Positions 24,679 to 37,083 are shown, counted from the first letter of the stretch. The stretch: DNA of 64,000 nt from Hyaloperonospora brassicae (GCA_947650285.1 CANTFL010000971.1:1-64000); one strand, 5' to 3'. The notes: generated by a model from the sequence alone, not told the origin. Numbers and translations are program-made.

Positions 24679-26700
24679 ATGGCGCGCGTCTCGCTCGCTC
24701 GACTCGTGCTACTGCTGCTGCTGCTGCTTACTACGGCGTCATGCACTGCATCAACTGCAGCATCTGCAGCTCCTCTTCCTCCTCTCCGTCGACGGTTTGC
24801 TGTCACGAGACACAAACAAGAGCCGGACGACGCCAATGACTTGGAGAAGCGCGAGGTGGAGAACTGCGTGCCGTACGACATCCGCTCGTTCCTTGTCGGT
24901 GCGCGCGCGGTCGTCGAGTGGTCGACGCGACGCACGTACATCCGCAAGGTCAGGCTGCAGAAGAAGCACGACACCAGTCCGATGCTGGCGAATCCGTGGC
25001 GCTCGTGTCACGATGTCGCTGCTGACGTTGAAGTGCGGTACCGCCGATTGGGCGACAACGAGACGATGTTTGATGCAGGAGATACACGCGATCCGTTTGT
25101 GAAGAAGAAGGCCGTGACGTACACTACCGACGCAGACACGTTTACAACGCATACAGCGTTTTTTGACGTTCAAGGGACAGGGCAGCCAACGCCAGCGTAC
25201 GAGTTCGTTGTTGGCTCTATGTTTCACGGCTGGTCGGCAGTGCATCGACTGGGTGCGAACGTTCTGTTTCGAGGTGACGACGCCGAACGGTGTCGACCAA
25301 AGCACGTGCACACGGCATACGGTCTGCAACCAGGCAGCTTTGCTGTGCAGTGGATGACAAAGGACTTTTGTGGGGATGGAAATGAGTCCTTGCAGTTGGT
25401 CGAAGGGTACCTCAGTCATATTGAAGTCGAAGGGCCGAGTGCTACTCCTGTTGCAGCTTGGGCCAACACGACGCTGTTTGAAGATAATGGCAAGAAGCAG
25501 TCGAAGCGTTGGCTTCACGTCGTGAGGCTGGATGGGTTGAAGCCAGACACTCGGTACACCTACGTCGTGGGCAATGCATACTACAAGTCGTGGTCGATTC
25601 CGTATGCCACTAAGACCGCACCGGCTCCGTTGCTCCCAGGAGAGAAGCCCAAACCCGCACGATTCTTGGTAACAGGAGATATTGGCTACGAAAACGCGGC
25701 CACGTTACCGATGATGCAGTCTGAGGTGGCGGAAGGAGTTGTGGATGGCGTGGTCTCTGTTGGAGATTACGCGTATGACTTGAACATGATGAACGGTCAC
25801 GTTGGAGATATCTTCATGCAGGAGATCGAGCCGATCGCTGCAAGTGTACCCTTTATGGTATGTCCTGGAAACCACGAGACCCACAATACGTTTAGCCACT
25901 ACTCGCAGCGCTTCCGGCTCATGCCAAGCAACGAGAACGAAGGTGTGCAGACTGTACATACTGGCGGGCGCTCGAAAGACGCAGACAATACGGAAGTGCC
26001 GAACAACTGGTTCTATTCATTTGATGCTGGACTGGTGCACTTCACAGTTATATCGACGGAGATATACTTTACGAAGACTTTGGACGTGGACGGAGACGTG
26101 ATCTCGCGGCAAGAAGCGTGGCTCGAGCACGACCTTGCAAAGGCTAATGCGAACCGAGCGCAAACTCCCTGGATTGTCGTTATCGGGCACCGACCCATGT
26201 ACTGCACGTCTGACTACACCAACTGCGGTGATAAGGCTGCACTGTTGCGCAATCGACTTGAGGGCAAGTTTTACGTGCACGGCGTGGATCTGTATATCTG
26301 TGGCCACCAGCACAACTACGAGCGCGCGTTCGATGTGTACAAGTCCCAAACGTGGAAACGCACTCGGAACATGCGTGCCACGACGCATATCCTGACGGGT
26401 GCATCGGGTCAGTACTTGACGTCAATCATGCGCAAGTCCTTCGAAAGACCCGCTGAGGTCTGGGACGCCTTCCGCAACTCCATCTTTGGTTATTCACGCA
26501 TGGACGTCATGAATGCCACGCATTTGCACTGGCAGCAAGTAGAAGCGGACCCGGAGAATCCAGCAGCTCGTGGGCTCTACGGCCAGGTCGTAGACGACGT
26601 GTGGCTTGTACAGGAACATCATGGCGGGTTTGCATCCATGGGAAGAGCAAAGTCCAGTTTGCGTTCGGATGTGCAGCAATATGTACGTCGAGATAGTTAG
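24679..26700 (+). CDS. Secreted purple acid phosphatase (calcineurin-like metallophosphoesterase)
   Basis: An intronless 673-residue protein. Residues 1-30 form a signal peptide with a seven-leucine core encoded by a CTG-rich run, pointing to secretion or a vacuolar/lysosomal location. A fibronectin-like N-terminal PAP domain spans roughly 205-312 (HTAYGLQPGSFAVQWMT, then LKPDTRYTYVVG). The catalytic domain spans about 327-550 with all five metal-site blocks: GDIGYEN (333-339), GDYAYD (362-367), GNHE (397-400), VIGHRPMY (501-508) and GHQHNYER (542-549). These bind the Fe/metal pair that hydrolyses phosphate monoesters at acid pH. The C-terminal part resembles the PAP C-terminal extension. Several N-X-S/T glycosylation sites are present. 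A pogo transposon lies about 180 bp past the stop codon. Substrate cannot be told from sequence; phosphate scavenging is a reasonable inference. Confidence 0.93.
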   Translation: MARVSLARLVLLLLLLLTTASCTASTAASAAPLPPLRRRFAVTRHKQEPDDANDLEKREVENCVPYDIRSFLVGARAVVEWSTRRTYIRKVRLQKKHDTSPMLANPWRSCHDVAADVEVRYRRLGDNETMFDAGDTRDPFVKKKAVTYTTDADTFTTHTAFFDVQGTGQPTPAYEFVVGSMFHGWSAVHRLGANVLFRGDDAERCRPKHVHTAYGLQPGSFAVQWMTKDFCGDGNESLQLVEGYLSHIEVEGPSATPVAAWANTTLFEDNGKKQSKRWLHVVRLDGLKPDTRYTYVVGNAYYKSWSIPYATKTAPAPLLPGEKPKPARFLVTGDIGYENAATLPMMQSEVAEGVVDGVVSVGDYAYDLNMMNGHVGDIFMQEIEPIAASVPFMVCPGNHETHNTFSHYSQRFRLMPSNENEGVQTVHTGGRSKDADNTEVPNNWFYSFDAGLVHFTVISTEIYFTKTLDVDGDVISRQEAWLEHDLAKANANRAQTPWIVVIGHRPMYCTSDYTNCGDKAALLRNRLEGKFYVHGVDLYICGHQHNYERAFDVYKSQTWKRTRNMRATTHILTGASGQYLTSIMRKSFERPAEVWDAFRNSIFGYSRMDVMNATHLHWQQVEADPENPAARGLYGQVVDDVWLVQEHHGGFASMGRAKSSLRSDVQQYVRRDS

Positions 26701-26882
26701 CTAGCTAGAACATAAATTAACTGATACTTACGTGAAACTCAACCTAACGAGTCGCATAGCAAGCTCTGCAGCTCACTATAGGATCCACGTATTCGAGCTA
26801 AAGAACGGTACCGAGTTTTGATTACTTCGCATACCCTATTCGATCGGCGGCTGGAGATCGGAGAATGCGAAGCTTCGTAATA

Positions 26883-28743
26883 CAGTCGTCCCTTTTATAT
26901 AAGAACCTCTATAGAGGGTTAAATTCCTGCTTAAGGAACTTCGTGTCCCGCATCAAGCTGCGTCACTTGGTTTTTGTATGCTGACTCTATGTAAGAGACT
27001 TAAGAAAAAGAGTCTAAAACAATGCGCACCAACCACCAGTTTCCCTCTATATTGGACTTGCCACAGTCTCGCATTGCCGGCCACTTTGCACATTTGTTTC
27101 CGTTCCACCTTAAACATGTCGTCAAAGCGAACAATTCTGATGACGGAGCAAAAGCGTCAGGTGCAGGTGCACATCACACGCACACCAGGTACAAAACTAT
27201 TCTAAATACAAGCTCGGCCTTCGGATCTCCACAACCGCAGCAGAACGGATTCGTCAGGCATCAACCAGCGCGTTACTTGCCACGGGCAGATAGTGCAATC
27301 GAAAGGTGCTGTTTCCAGCGTTTGAGGCTGCGTTCTTCGCATTCTATCGTCTCAATGACGGCAAAGCGATTCTCACAGACGATCTACTACTGTAAGAAGG
27401 TCGCTCAATCCGAGCCGCTCAAGGGACAAGCGAGAACGACCTGCGGCTTTCGAATGGGTGGATGCACAAATTAAGACTCGACACGTCATCCAGCAGCATG
27501 TGCTTCACGGCGATGCAGACTCAGTTGATCGCGCTCAACTCGCAGCGAATTGAATGGAGCTTAAAGAGCTCATTGGACAATAATCCCCACGATATGCATT
27601 CAATTTTGACGAATCAGCTCTCTTCTATGCCTACCTCCGAACAAAACACTGGCAACGGTCAAGAGCAACGTAAAGAAGTCAGAGAAGGATCGTATCACAG
27701 TCGCAATGTGCTGCAACATGACCGGGACTGAGAAGATGAAACTCGTTGTCATAGGCAAGTCGAAGCAACCACGAGCAATTTGCAAAGCCAACACCAAGCA
27801 AATGAAGTTTTTGTATTTCAACAACCAGACTGCGTGGCAAAACAGGTCAACGTTTGCTGAGTGGCTCCGGCATTTCGATGCCAAGATGTACGGGAGGCGA
27901 TTGCTTCTCCTGCTGGACAACACATCGTGTCACTATGGCGACGCTGAATGCTACAATGTCAAGCTGGCATTCCTGCCGCGAAATATGACAGCACACTTGC
28001 AAACTATCGACGCAGGTAAGTTTAAAGGGATGTTCTCTTGACCAGCAATTTCTCATGTGTTTTTTTCTGATAGGAATCATAAGGGCATTTAAAGCGCGGT
28101 ATCGAAAGAAATTTGTTCGATGGCTACTGGATGCAATTCACACCAGAATCGACCGAAAGTTGAATATCCTGAAGGCTGTGCGTTTCGCTATATCAAGGTT
28201 GAAGGAGGTACCCGAGCAATTGATTCGCAACTGCTGGAGCAAGTGTGCTATCGTGGAAGCGGTAACGACGGCCGATCTCACCCAACTCCGCGACTACAAC
28301 AAACGCATCGATGGATCTGTCGAGGACGAGCTGACCAATCTCATGGAAGGTTTGACTTTCAGCGTCAGTGTCGTCGATTACATCGGTGCGAAAGGCGACG
28401 AGCCGATTGAGTGCAACTCACACGTGATAGAGTATGAGGCGATTGAAAACGACAATGATGGTGACTGTGCCGATGAGGTCACGATTGGGCCATCCGAGGC
28501 TCTAGAATGTTGTCTCCTTCTGTCATCATTTCTTTCGCTAAAACATGAAAGTGAAGAATTGACGAAGAAGCTGGTAAGTATCACCAAGCACGCTAGACAG
28601 CAGTGATCGATAAGAAAGACTCAGTGTTCCATGGATGCATTTCTTAGAATGGGTTCAGATTGACCCTCCATATAAGAGCGTTTTGTATAAGGAACGAGGC
28701 AAAAACGCCACACATCTTGGTCCGCTATATGGAGGGACGACTG
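26883..28743 (+). mobile_element. pogo-type (Tc1/mariner superfamily) DNA transposon, 1.86 kb
   Basis: Both ends begin CAGTCGTCCCT in inverted orientation (26883 onward, and the complement ending at 28743) and are flanked by TA, the target duplication expected for this superfamily. The ends also match for a short TATA tract further in. The right end contains an internal inverted repeat (CCCTCCATATA near 28664, TATATGGAGGG near 28725), so it can fold into a hairpin. The left end has a weaker equivalent. The enclosed gene is a DDE transposase listed separately. Placed just 3-prime of the acid phosphatase gene. Confidence 0.88.
27116..28606 (+). pseudogene. pogo/Tigger-like DDE transposase, frameshifted, with one intron
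   Basis: The apparent start (27116) opens a helix-turn-helix leader (MSSKRTILMTEQKRQVQVHI) and then runs into a stop after about 30 codons. Later blocks are in different frames. The first catalytic Asp lies in FDESALFY (codon 27608-27610). The second is in LLLLLDNTSCH (27916-27918) and the third in NMTAHLQTIDAG (28009-28011), giving a DD30D spacing as in pogo. A clean intron, 28016-28073 (GTAAGT to GATAG, 58 nt), sits directly after the third Asp; splicing restores the family pattern DAGIIRAFKARYRKKF. The C-terminal frame continues to 28606. At least one frameshift separates the first and second Asp, so the copy is inactive unless helped in trans. Confidence 0.8.
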
Positions 28744-28745
28744 TA

Positions 28746-31700
28746 CTGCCACAAAGTAACAGGTTGATCCTGTTACATGTTTATTAGTTAAATTTACCTG
28801 TCAATGCAACTGATATCGCCATAGATTGGAATTAGATTGCAGTAGCTCAAGAAGTAATTTTCATCAAGCTGGGCGACACACGTCTCATGGACTAACATAG
28901 GCTATGTTATTAGCTTGGCAAACGACCAATGGGTATGCTGGACGTGTTGCAAGAAGTGGTGAGCAAGGTTTCATGATACATGTTTGCTGTTAAATTAGAT
29001 CAAGCGATGTTCTACGGTAGTCGATTAGATGACTTTGTGGATGAGTCCTTCTTCTTCACCATAACTAATGTATACGGTTGCTTGACTACAGTTTTTAATA
29101 CTATATACTGTACAAAAGTGTCCGTGCACCTTGCTGTCTTGAAAAGCGATTTTTGTCCACGACGCATTTTCAGAGCTGATGCTTCATCATGTTTGAATAA
29201 ATGCCCCATTTTTCGTACGATACATGTGCTGTATTTACCTAGATACTTCAACACTTTTCTATACGACTGTGCTATTCGTTGCTTCTCATTATTTTAAACC
29301 GACTAAGACTCACATGTCGTGAATACATCTCGTAGATTTTGGTACAACAGAAAGTCACTCTCGTTCATCCAAATATGCGTATTTGTCTCACTTCAAGGGA
29401 AAATTTGTACATTATACATTACACCTGGATACATCATGATCAAGGTAGACGACTTTTACTACTTTTAGTATAACTCAGGGTTAATCAAGATTAATTTAAG
29501 CTTTTTCAAACCAAATAATATGAAAGTATTGATCACTTACTATACATGGATACAGAGGTTCTCCAGTTACATGCACGCAAAACTTCATTATTGTTTTGCG
29601 AAGTTGAAACGTATAAAACATTGGGTTTGTCCGTCAATGAAAATTATACTCGGTAGAAAATATGTTGATCGATAAAAATGCAGCTATCTGTAAAGTGTAC
29701 AAGGTGGTAGCGTTATCTCTATGTGTCTGTACGCGAAGTATGGTTTTCGATCATAACTGCAAAGTCGCGGTCTAGCAGTTCTTAAGCTTATCTATATCGA
29801 AACCTATAAAATAAGTCCCACCATTCATTGCCAATTAAAGATCAGCTCTCTATAGTAGATAAAGGATCGCCTTTCAGCGCTACAACCTTCGCCTCATAAC
29901 CGCCGGCAATAAATGTGACACGAATAATGAGATACGCGTGCCTCCTTTTCAGTAAAGAATTCCATTGTGCTCGCGAGCCACCTCAGTTGCCACTAACTTG
30001 ACTATAAATTATGATGATTATATAAAAAAACGGAATCTTTTGGGGTGATGTTTTCTGTGATATGGTACCAGACTTTAAATCGCAGGACTATCTGGGACGT
30101 GGAAATTGGTCAATTTATAAATTGTAACTGTAACATTGAAACCGGGATACTAAAATGAGTTCTGCATACACCAGGATCAATTTGCCTATTTGAGACAAAG
30201 AGCTAGATTTTACGATCGATTCGATATGGGGCGCAGCTGATTAAAATTGAAATATGCCGGGTAGAATAGACGGTCCACGACCCGAAAACAGCGAAGCGGA
30301 TATTGGTTAATTGTTAGAAATTGACCTTTATGTAGTCGGAATGTCGATCGTGACACAACATGATTATGACTATGGCTGTAGTAATGGGAAACAAATGTGG
30401 CTTAAGATGTTCCGGTTATTGCTTCATGATTAGGCAATCACTTGTTGATTTCATTTACGGTGGACTAAGAAAGAAAACGACCAATTTGGTGGAATAAATA
30501 TGAATTTACAGATCGTGATGATTGATCTAGAATCATATAATCATATACATGTATGCTTTAAACTTCCGATGATAGCATATGCGCGTACAATTACAGCTTG
30601 AATGTCGAACCACTTTGATGGATGCACGACACCACGTCGATTGGCAGTAGACTACTTGTCAAAAGGTTGACCAGATCTCAGTATCGAGGGTTTCTAGCAT
30701 TTGACCCGTTTAAAGATCAATACGTGTACATGGAACATCGTGTGTCATTACAATACTTATTGTTGATCCTGGAAGGTTCTTTTAATAATTTATATCGAAG
30801 CATCGAGCGCGAGTAGTCTACACGGACGCCGCAGATTTGCATCATATACAGTTTAAAGTTATGCAAACTTATATATACACCCTATTATATATTAAATAAT
30901 ATAATATATGGGTATTGTTCGATTACTGGCTTGAATACTGGAGTACAACACATGAACTTTTGGCACGTAGCCCAGAGACGCAATTGTGGAATATGAAATA
31001 ACAAGATAGAAATGCTAGATTTAATGATAATTAAGGATTATTTTGCTATATACAACGGCGTAGTTAAAGGTCCGATATTGATATGGTCGAGTTATACAGA
31101 TAATTATTGCCGCGCAATTCTAGCAACGACACGCGTCTTCTCTCTAAGGGAAAGCTTACTTCGGCTTTTCGAACGAAAATTAATGCGTGATCTAAATGTA
31201 TGAAGATTAAATGTTCATAGCGTTTGATTACTATTAGCAACAGTTCTTACAAGTAACTTCGAAATGCAGTTATACCATATTTAAGTCACTGAACATACAA
31301 GAGCAAAAAGGAATATTTCGCTAAATTGTGAAATCACGAAGCCAATCTCGAGGCAAAAGCCAATCTAGAGCATAAGAATGGGTGGTCGCAATAAATACAG
31401 ACAAGCGTGAGCAATATATTTTTCAAAAAGAAGACCAACCTTCTTGACAAATTTGATCGCTCTACCGTTATTTAAGACCAGGAGAAGGCTGAATGAGTCT
31501 GTAATATTATTACTGATTAGTACTTGACAAGATTCAATGCTATCCAGTATTTGCGAAAAAAATCGACCGACCTTGAAGAATTATTATAGTAAATGGCTGT
31601 GTAAAGATTCTCTCACCGAGGTCGACTACTTTCTGCTATTATCCGAGCAATATCGACATCTTCCAAGGTCAATGCAAATATCTCAAGCTAGCAAATGGGT

Positions 31701-34700
31701 CGATAAGGTCAGCGCTTTTGTACAAGGCACACAAAAATCCTATAATCGTATCGCAAGTCCATAAATCTGAGCATCTGGAACGTCGTCAATACCATCAGCA
31801 TTTTTGTGATGAAGACAACGTCACATAATAGTCAAAAGATTGGTCACCAGATTGCATCAACTTTCCTAGTGTCTCTCTAGGCACCTCTGTGGAAAATTAC
31901 CATGACGTGAAACGGTATGGGATACATAATAAGAAAAATGTTATTTGTTAATAAACTAGGTCCTACAACTTTTTGAATGGCACATCTCACTCTTATACTA
32001 AAGGGTTTTCAACCTTGCAGATGACGCCTTAAATTCCCTATGATATATTGCAGATACAAATGAAAGAAGCGCAGCACATTCAAGTCATTTGGGAGTATAA
32101 TCCCCTTTTAAACAACATGTTTAATACATCAGGAATTGCCATAACATTCGAAGACATAAACGCTGTGAAGATGTCTTTATTCGATTATTCACCTGATGAA
32201 ATCCACCATGTATCGCATGGCATATAATTAGTCAAAAGCATTGACGTTCTGACCAATATCATAATTGTGAATTATATTGACATGTATAATACCGTATTAG
32301 TACCGTTCATTGCTCTACTTAGATACGATTATATGTCATCGCCTTCTCACCCACAAATTAATGATATTGGTCGTTCACTGCTGTTCTCAATATCGCTCAC
32401 GTCATAAAGATCAGCGATAGATTTCTATCATTTCTCGTGCTTCCCTGCATCACATCGACCACGAGACACGACAGTCGCAGCTGCACAAAATTACTGTAAG
32501 AATTGTAAACGTACCGCTGCGATGAGCGTAACATAATAGTAGGACCTTTCTCGATTGTACAAGGCGCGAAATGTGGAATGACCGAATAGGACCATACAAA
32601 GTGTAAAGCTTTATTTAATGCTGTTATCACTCAACTTAATAACGTGGGCTAACTGACGTATCAACATCCGACCAACCCCACGTATCATAACTAACGTATC
32701 GATACGTAAACTTGTCTATATAATCATGTCGGTCAATTGCAACAATAGTTCACACGGCTAGCTGCATATAGAAGTTCATGCTATACTACATTTAGCAAAC
32801 AATACATATGCATGGCAGAAAAAAACACGCAACGAGATAATGCACATGCCTCGCACATAAATTATGTCCATCTGTAATTTATGGTACTATGACTCGTACC
32901 TTACGCTAGGATGTACTTCGACATTTTATTTCATCGACAATGCCCTTGTGAATTATCATTTGATGATTCTGTCGACGTCTACATGGGTCATAATACGGAT
33001 ACATTTACGTTTAAAATCAAAATCAGCGCGTGCGATACCTTTGTGCTTTTGTCCGCTGCGCATTCACAGTACTAAGTTGTTCTATGTATATTTACGCTGA
33101 ATATTTTACCTGCAAAAACGATAGTGGCATCGACATGTTTGGACATTCTAATGCACTATATATACTTGTCACTTAACCTTAGCTCAATTTTTGGTTCACA
33201 TGTGCACATGCCTATCACAAATAGATGCTTAATTGTTTGATCTTGAAAGAGTTGTCGTTAAATGATTCCATATCCGTAAAAGCATATGTAGGTTCATTTT
33301 ACATGGTCGAAGAAATCGTGAAAATTTACTAGACGCCCATATCATAGACTTGTGTACAATATGTAATAGAGCTATGCGCAATAGATGCCGTATCACCTAT
33401 AATGTCAGCTAAGGTGCGTCACAATTTTCATATACTTTCATGACGTTAAATCGTCCAGTTGAACAAAAAGGCAAAAATCTTTCGTGCGAGACTGAAACAT
33501 GGCAATTTTTTAAATAACGATTTCACTCCTGTCGTCGTTCGATGTACCCCTATGAAACTTGTTTATCTCAAAGGCAGTGGCTGGGGGTTGTACAGCGTAA
33601 AATCAATTACAAGCAAGTTATCACTCGAGACTTTACATCCAAAACTATATCGCGTCCAGTAAATCGCCGCAATCCTACTAGAATAAAATTAAGGTATACC
33701 ATTATCTGGTTCACTGATATTCATACATATTACTTACACACTCAACGCGTAAGCAAGAGACTAATACACCCCTATCGATAATGTCTTTGCTAACCTGCGT
33801 CCTAGTCAATCGTAGTTCGTCGAGGTCATTTCAAAAGCTTGTCTCGATCAATTTATTCGAATGCGTAAAACTTTACTAAGTTCGATGAAGGGTCATAAGC
33901 CAACGCTTGTACAAAAATGGCGCAGTGGAAAAATACTTCCGCACGTCTGAGCGAGATACGGGCAAGTGGAATGATAAGCGTTAATCTGTAAACACAATCT
34001 TTATCATTGTACTCCAAAGGTATATTGCGACCATGAATGCAGATGTGTGATTGTTAAGTATCTAGTTCGTAAATCGATAATGTATGATACGTGTAGATAG
34101 CTAATGGTATCAGTATATAACACAATCGCTAAGAAGGGATTTCACTTTCACTTTTTACCAGCAACAAACACGAGCGGGTAACATTCTATTTTTAGCCTCC
34201 AAATCGAATCGTAGCGTAAGGTTACAGTTCACTTTATAAAACTTCATCCTAAATACACATATACAACATGAAAAAAATATAACGGATAGACCGCGTTGCA
34301 ACATGTTGACATCAAGAGTATAAATGTGAATATTACATGTGCAGACAATGTTAATGGACACTACTGTACTCGTTATTATCCGATGACAATTGCTCAGCGT
34401 TAGTGATAGGCTAATAAATCAATAATTAAAGCGTCCAATCAAGTATGTACGCTTGGAATCCTAATTGAAAGGTGTAGGATTGAGTACATTACATATCATT
34501 GGCATGAATTTTGTACATGTAAATATCATTTTTATTGCTTATATTATACAATATTACTCATGCGAGTAAATATATCATGGTTTTTATAGTTTGAAGGAAC
34601 AATTAAGCTTTTCTTCACGACTGGTAGATATAGGTTATAATGTCGATCTGAAAACACGCCGATCGCTGCTACACGCGCGCAACGGGTGGCGATGAGACCA

Positions 34701-36148
34701 ATCATTAAACTCTGCGGTCTAATATAATGGAAGCAATAAAAAAGATGTGTTGAAGATACTGTACAATTTCAAATATACAGGGGTTTTTCGTTCTATTCCT
34801 TCTTTAATCATCTTGCTCAGATTATTCATTTCCTATGCACGTACGATGTACGTGTCAATTTAGGAGCGTGCACACTTGTACTGCGTTAATCCAAGGTCGT
34901 ACCAGTTATCTTGAAAGACGTACGTCTTACCACAAAATATGTAGATTATGCGTTTTGTTTAATATATGTAGTCAATGAGAGCTTAATATATTTACTAGTA
35001 AAAAGCTCAGCTATATTTGATAAATCTATCTCATATTACCATATATTAACGTCTTCACGCAAATATGCTCGTTTCTTCTTCCCGTACGTATATGTGAGGG
35101 TGAGTGGCTACTTTTTGCATTTTTGATAGTGAAATAAAGCTTTTACTTTTATCAGTATAATTAAGGTACCCCGTAAAAATTGGCCGCGTCCTCGTTCTTC
35201 TTTCATATGATTTGAACATCATAATTAAAGCTCATTTAGAATGTTTCCACCACTCAAAACGAAATATCGATAGCATGCTCATTAAATTTATCCACACTCC
35301 TGAACGCTTCCCAGTTATGTAAACGTTGCTTCAATGAACATGAGCATGCTAGTATTTTCAAATTGTTGTACGATCTTATTTCGTGGTCGAAACATACATA
35401 TGAAAAATTTCGTTGGACTATGTACGCCTTTATCTATACAATGTTAACGTGCAGCATTAATTAGTGACTACAAAGTGGGTGTGACATCGATGAAGTTTAA
35501 GAAGGTTGACATCGATAAAGGTCAAGGGAGTTGACATCGATGAAATTCAATACAGTTGACATTTAGGAGTTCAATGCAGTTGACATCGATGAGATTAAGG
35601 CATACTACATCGGGGAGTCCAAGTCAGTTAGCATCGAGGAGTTCAAGACATTTGATTTGACACACAAGAGCTTAGGCACTAAGCTCAGTGTCAAATTTGC
35701 ATAGACAAAGAAAAACGAGAAAGAATAAGCGGAGCCTGACGCGGTAGTAACAAGGAACAATCCAAGCAAAATATGTTACTCGTGCCGCTAGATCTCGAAT
35801 TCTTAAATACAAGCCAAAATGCAAATCGCCAACGTGATCTTTTTGCTTTATTCCAGCGTTATATCATATAAGGAATGGCAAGTTATGTGACACGTCTCCA
35901 AGTTAGGACGCAGTGCTAACCAAGTGCTTTAAATATCCTCGATTCAAAAGTCAACCTTAATTACGCAAAAGTAACATTCTGCTGATGATCACCACCATTT
36001 CACGAGCTGGTACGTTTGTAATGCAAATATTGTTTAATAATCGATAGTATTGCATGAAGGAACTATGCGCACTTCCGTTTTAGTCATTTGGATAAAAGTA
36101 CCCATCCAATTTGTCCCAAGTCCTTTATCCCACAGGAAGCAACCCATA
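28746..36148. other. AT-rich gene-poor stretch
   Basis: Over 7 kb without a frame longer than about 105 codons and without recognisable domains, apart from the tandem repeat at 35479-35650. Palindromic AT-rich DNA occurs at about 30883-30915. A short plus-strand frame at 33459-33662 (ARLKHGNFLNNDFTPVV) is weakly reminiscent of copia reverse transcriptase, but not enough to call. Confidence 0.5.
35479..35650 (+). repeat. Minisatellite, about seven units of 22-27 bp
   Basis: The unit is close to GTTGACATCGATGARRTTYAA with a few extra bases. Units begin at about 35480, 35504, 35530, 35555, 35579, 35605 and 35627. In one plus-strand frame the last units read VDIDEIKA and SIEEFKTFDL, so the array could descend from an acidic octapeptide-type coding repeat. 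Stops in earlier units argue against present coding. Confidence 0.65.
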
Positions 36149-36382
36149 CACTCATGGTCAAAGTTGTCCGAACACCCATAAAACTTACAATAACTCGGCT
36201 TCTACTGGTCATTTTTGACGCTGTTTTACTATGTTTAGCCTATTGACGTTCGCGACGCGTGCTTGTGGCTACGGCGCGATTTAGCCACGCTGGAGGGGGG
36301 CTCTTATACGATTGACCAAAATTCGCGGTGGACAAAATCACTGAACAAAGAATGCATACATTTCTATATTAATAGAGTGATG
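36149..36382 (+). repeat. Left terminal inverted repeat of the Tc1-type element
   Basis: This is a near-identical inverted copy of 42776-43009 with the same length of 234 bp. Long TIRs of this size may contain the transposase-binding direct repeats found in IR/DR elements. I did not resolve such sites. Confidence 0.88.
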
Positions 36383-36479
36383 TTATGCCAGCGAGTGAGG
36401 GTTATTAGTCAGTCTTGTCATCTTATTTCTGAATGGTCTTCACACATCGACATGGAATGGCGCCGATTAATATCATGAC

Positions 36480-36771
36480 TCGTCCAGTGTGATCGAATCC
36501 CAAGCATCCAAGATGGCCTGATGGAGTTCAATGCGTGTATCGCACTGTTTGTCATGGGCATACACACGACGATCCATTAAACACCACATATTGATGATGG
36601 TGTTGGGGTCAGGGGTAGGGCTGGCCAATCCATAACCGTCAAACCCATCTGAGAGAAGAACTCCTTCGTCTCAAGGAAAGTGTAGGTTGGAGCATTGTCT
36701 TGCTGGAAGACAACCTTCCGTGACAAATTTCTGGTGCGCGAAGATGAGTAAATATTTCCCAATATTACAGA
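36480..36771 (-). pseudogene. Tc1-type transposase, C-terminal part
   Basis: The minus-strand frame contains VFQQDNAPTYT, the second catalytic Asp block of Tc1-like DDE transposases, then a MDWPA block. A frameshift follows, and the next frame reads PDPNTIINMWC, where the family has SPDLNPIEN.W. The expected third acidic residue is replaced by Ile. The other half of the gene lies beyond the inserted retrotransposon at 42105-42760. Confidence 0.75.
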
Positions 36772-36776
36772 CACAG
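36772..36776. repeat. Target site duplication CACAG (left)
   Basis: This identical 5-mer directly abuts the outer edge of both LTRs (here and at 42105-42109), as expected for a 5-bp gypsy integrase staggered cut. Confidence 0.85.
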
Positions 36777-37083
36777 TGTGGTGCCTGGGATGTAATGCCT
36801 TGACGCAGAATACAAAAGTGATTGCATTAGGTCCTTAGTTTACACGCAAGCTGCTACTCTAAGCCTTCTTGATTCCATGCATAATTATTTCTCGAATTCA
36901 ACTAGGACTAAACTTGATGGATTGCACAACGTGCTTTTATACGGTCGGTCCGCAACCATTCTGGAGCGAAATTGTACAACGTGCGCGCGTACGAAGTCAC
37001 CCGCAACCATTCTGGAGCGGGATTGCACACCGTGCGCGTAAACGACGTCGAAAGTCATTCCGGAACGAGCGCCTCAAGCTACA
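36777..37083 (-). repeat. 3-prime LTR (307 bp) with an extra 51-bp tandem duplication
   Basis: It aligns with the 255-bp LTR at 41850-42104 except that the CCGCAACCATTCTGGAGCG unit occurs twice (36950-37000 and 37001-37051). The other LTR has it once, which accounts for the 52-bp length difference. The duplication must postdate insertion, because LTRs are identical when integrated, or else reflect template switching. Confidence 0.85.

Noticed and set aside
30870..30920. AT-rich palindrome near 30.9 kb as a possible MITE or origin
   Set aside because: It is too short and too simple in composition to tell from chance in AT-rich DNA.
31537..31764. 75-codon plus frame with a weak likeness to copia RNase H (SLTEVDYFLLL)
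   Set aside because: Spacing and surrounding residues do not fit the family.
33459..33790. Possible Ty1/copia reverse transcriptase piece (ARLKHGNFLNNDFTPVV)
   Set aside because: The resemblance is limited to a few residues, no other copia domain follows in order, and a profile search would be needed.
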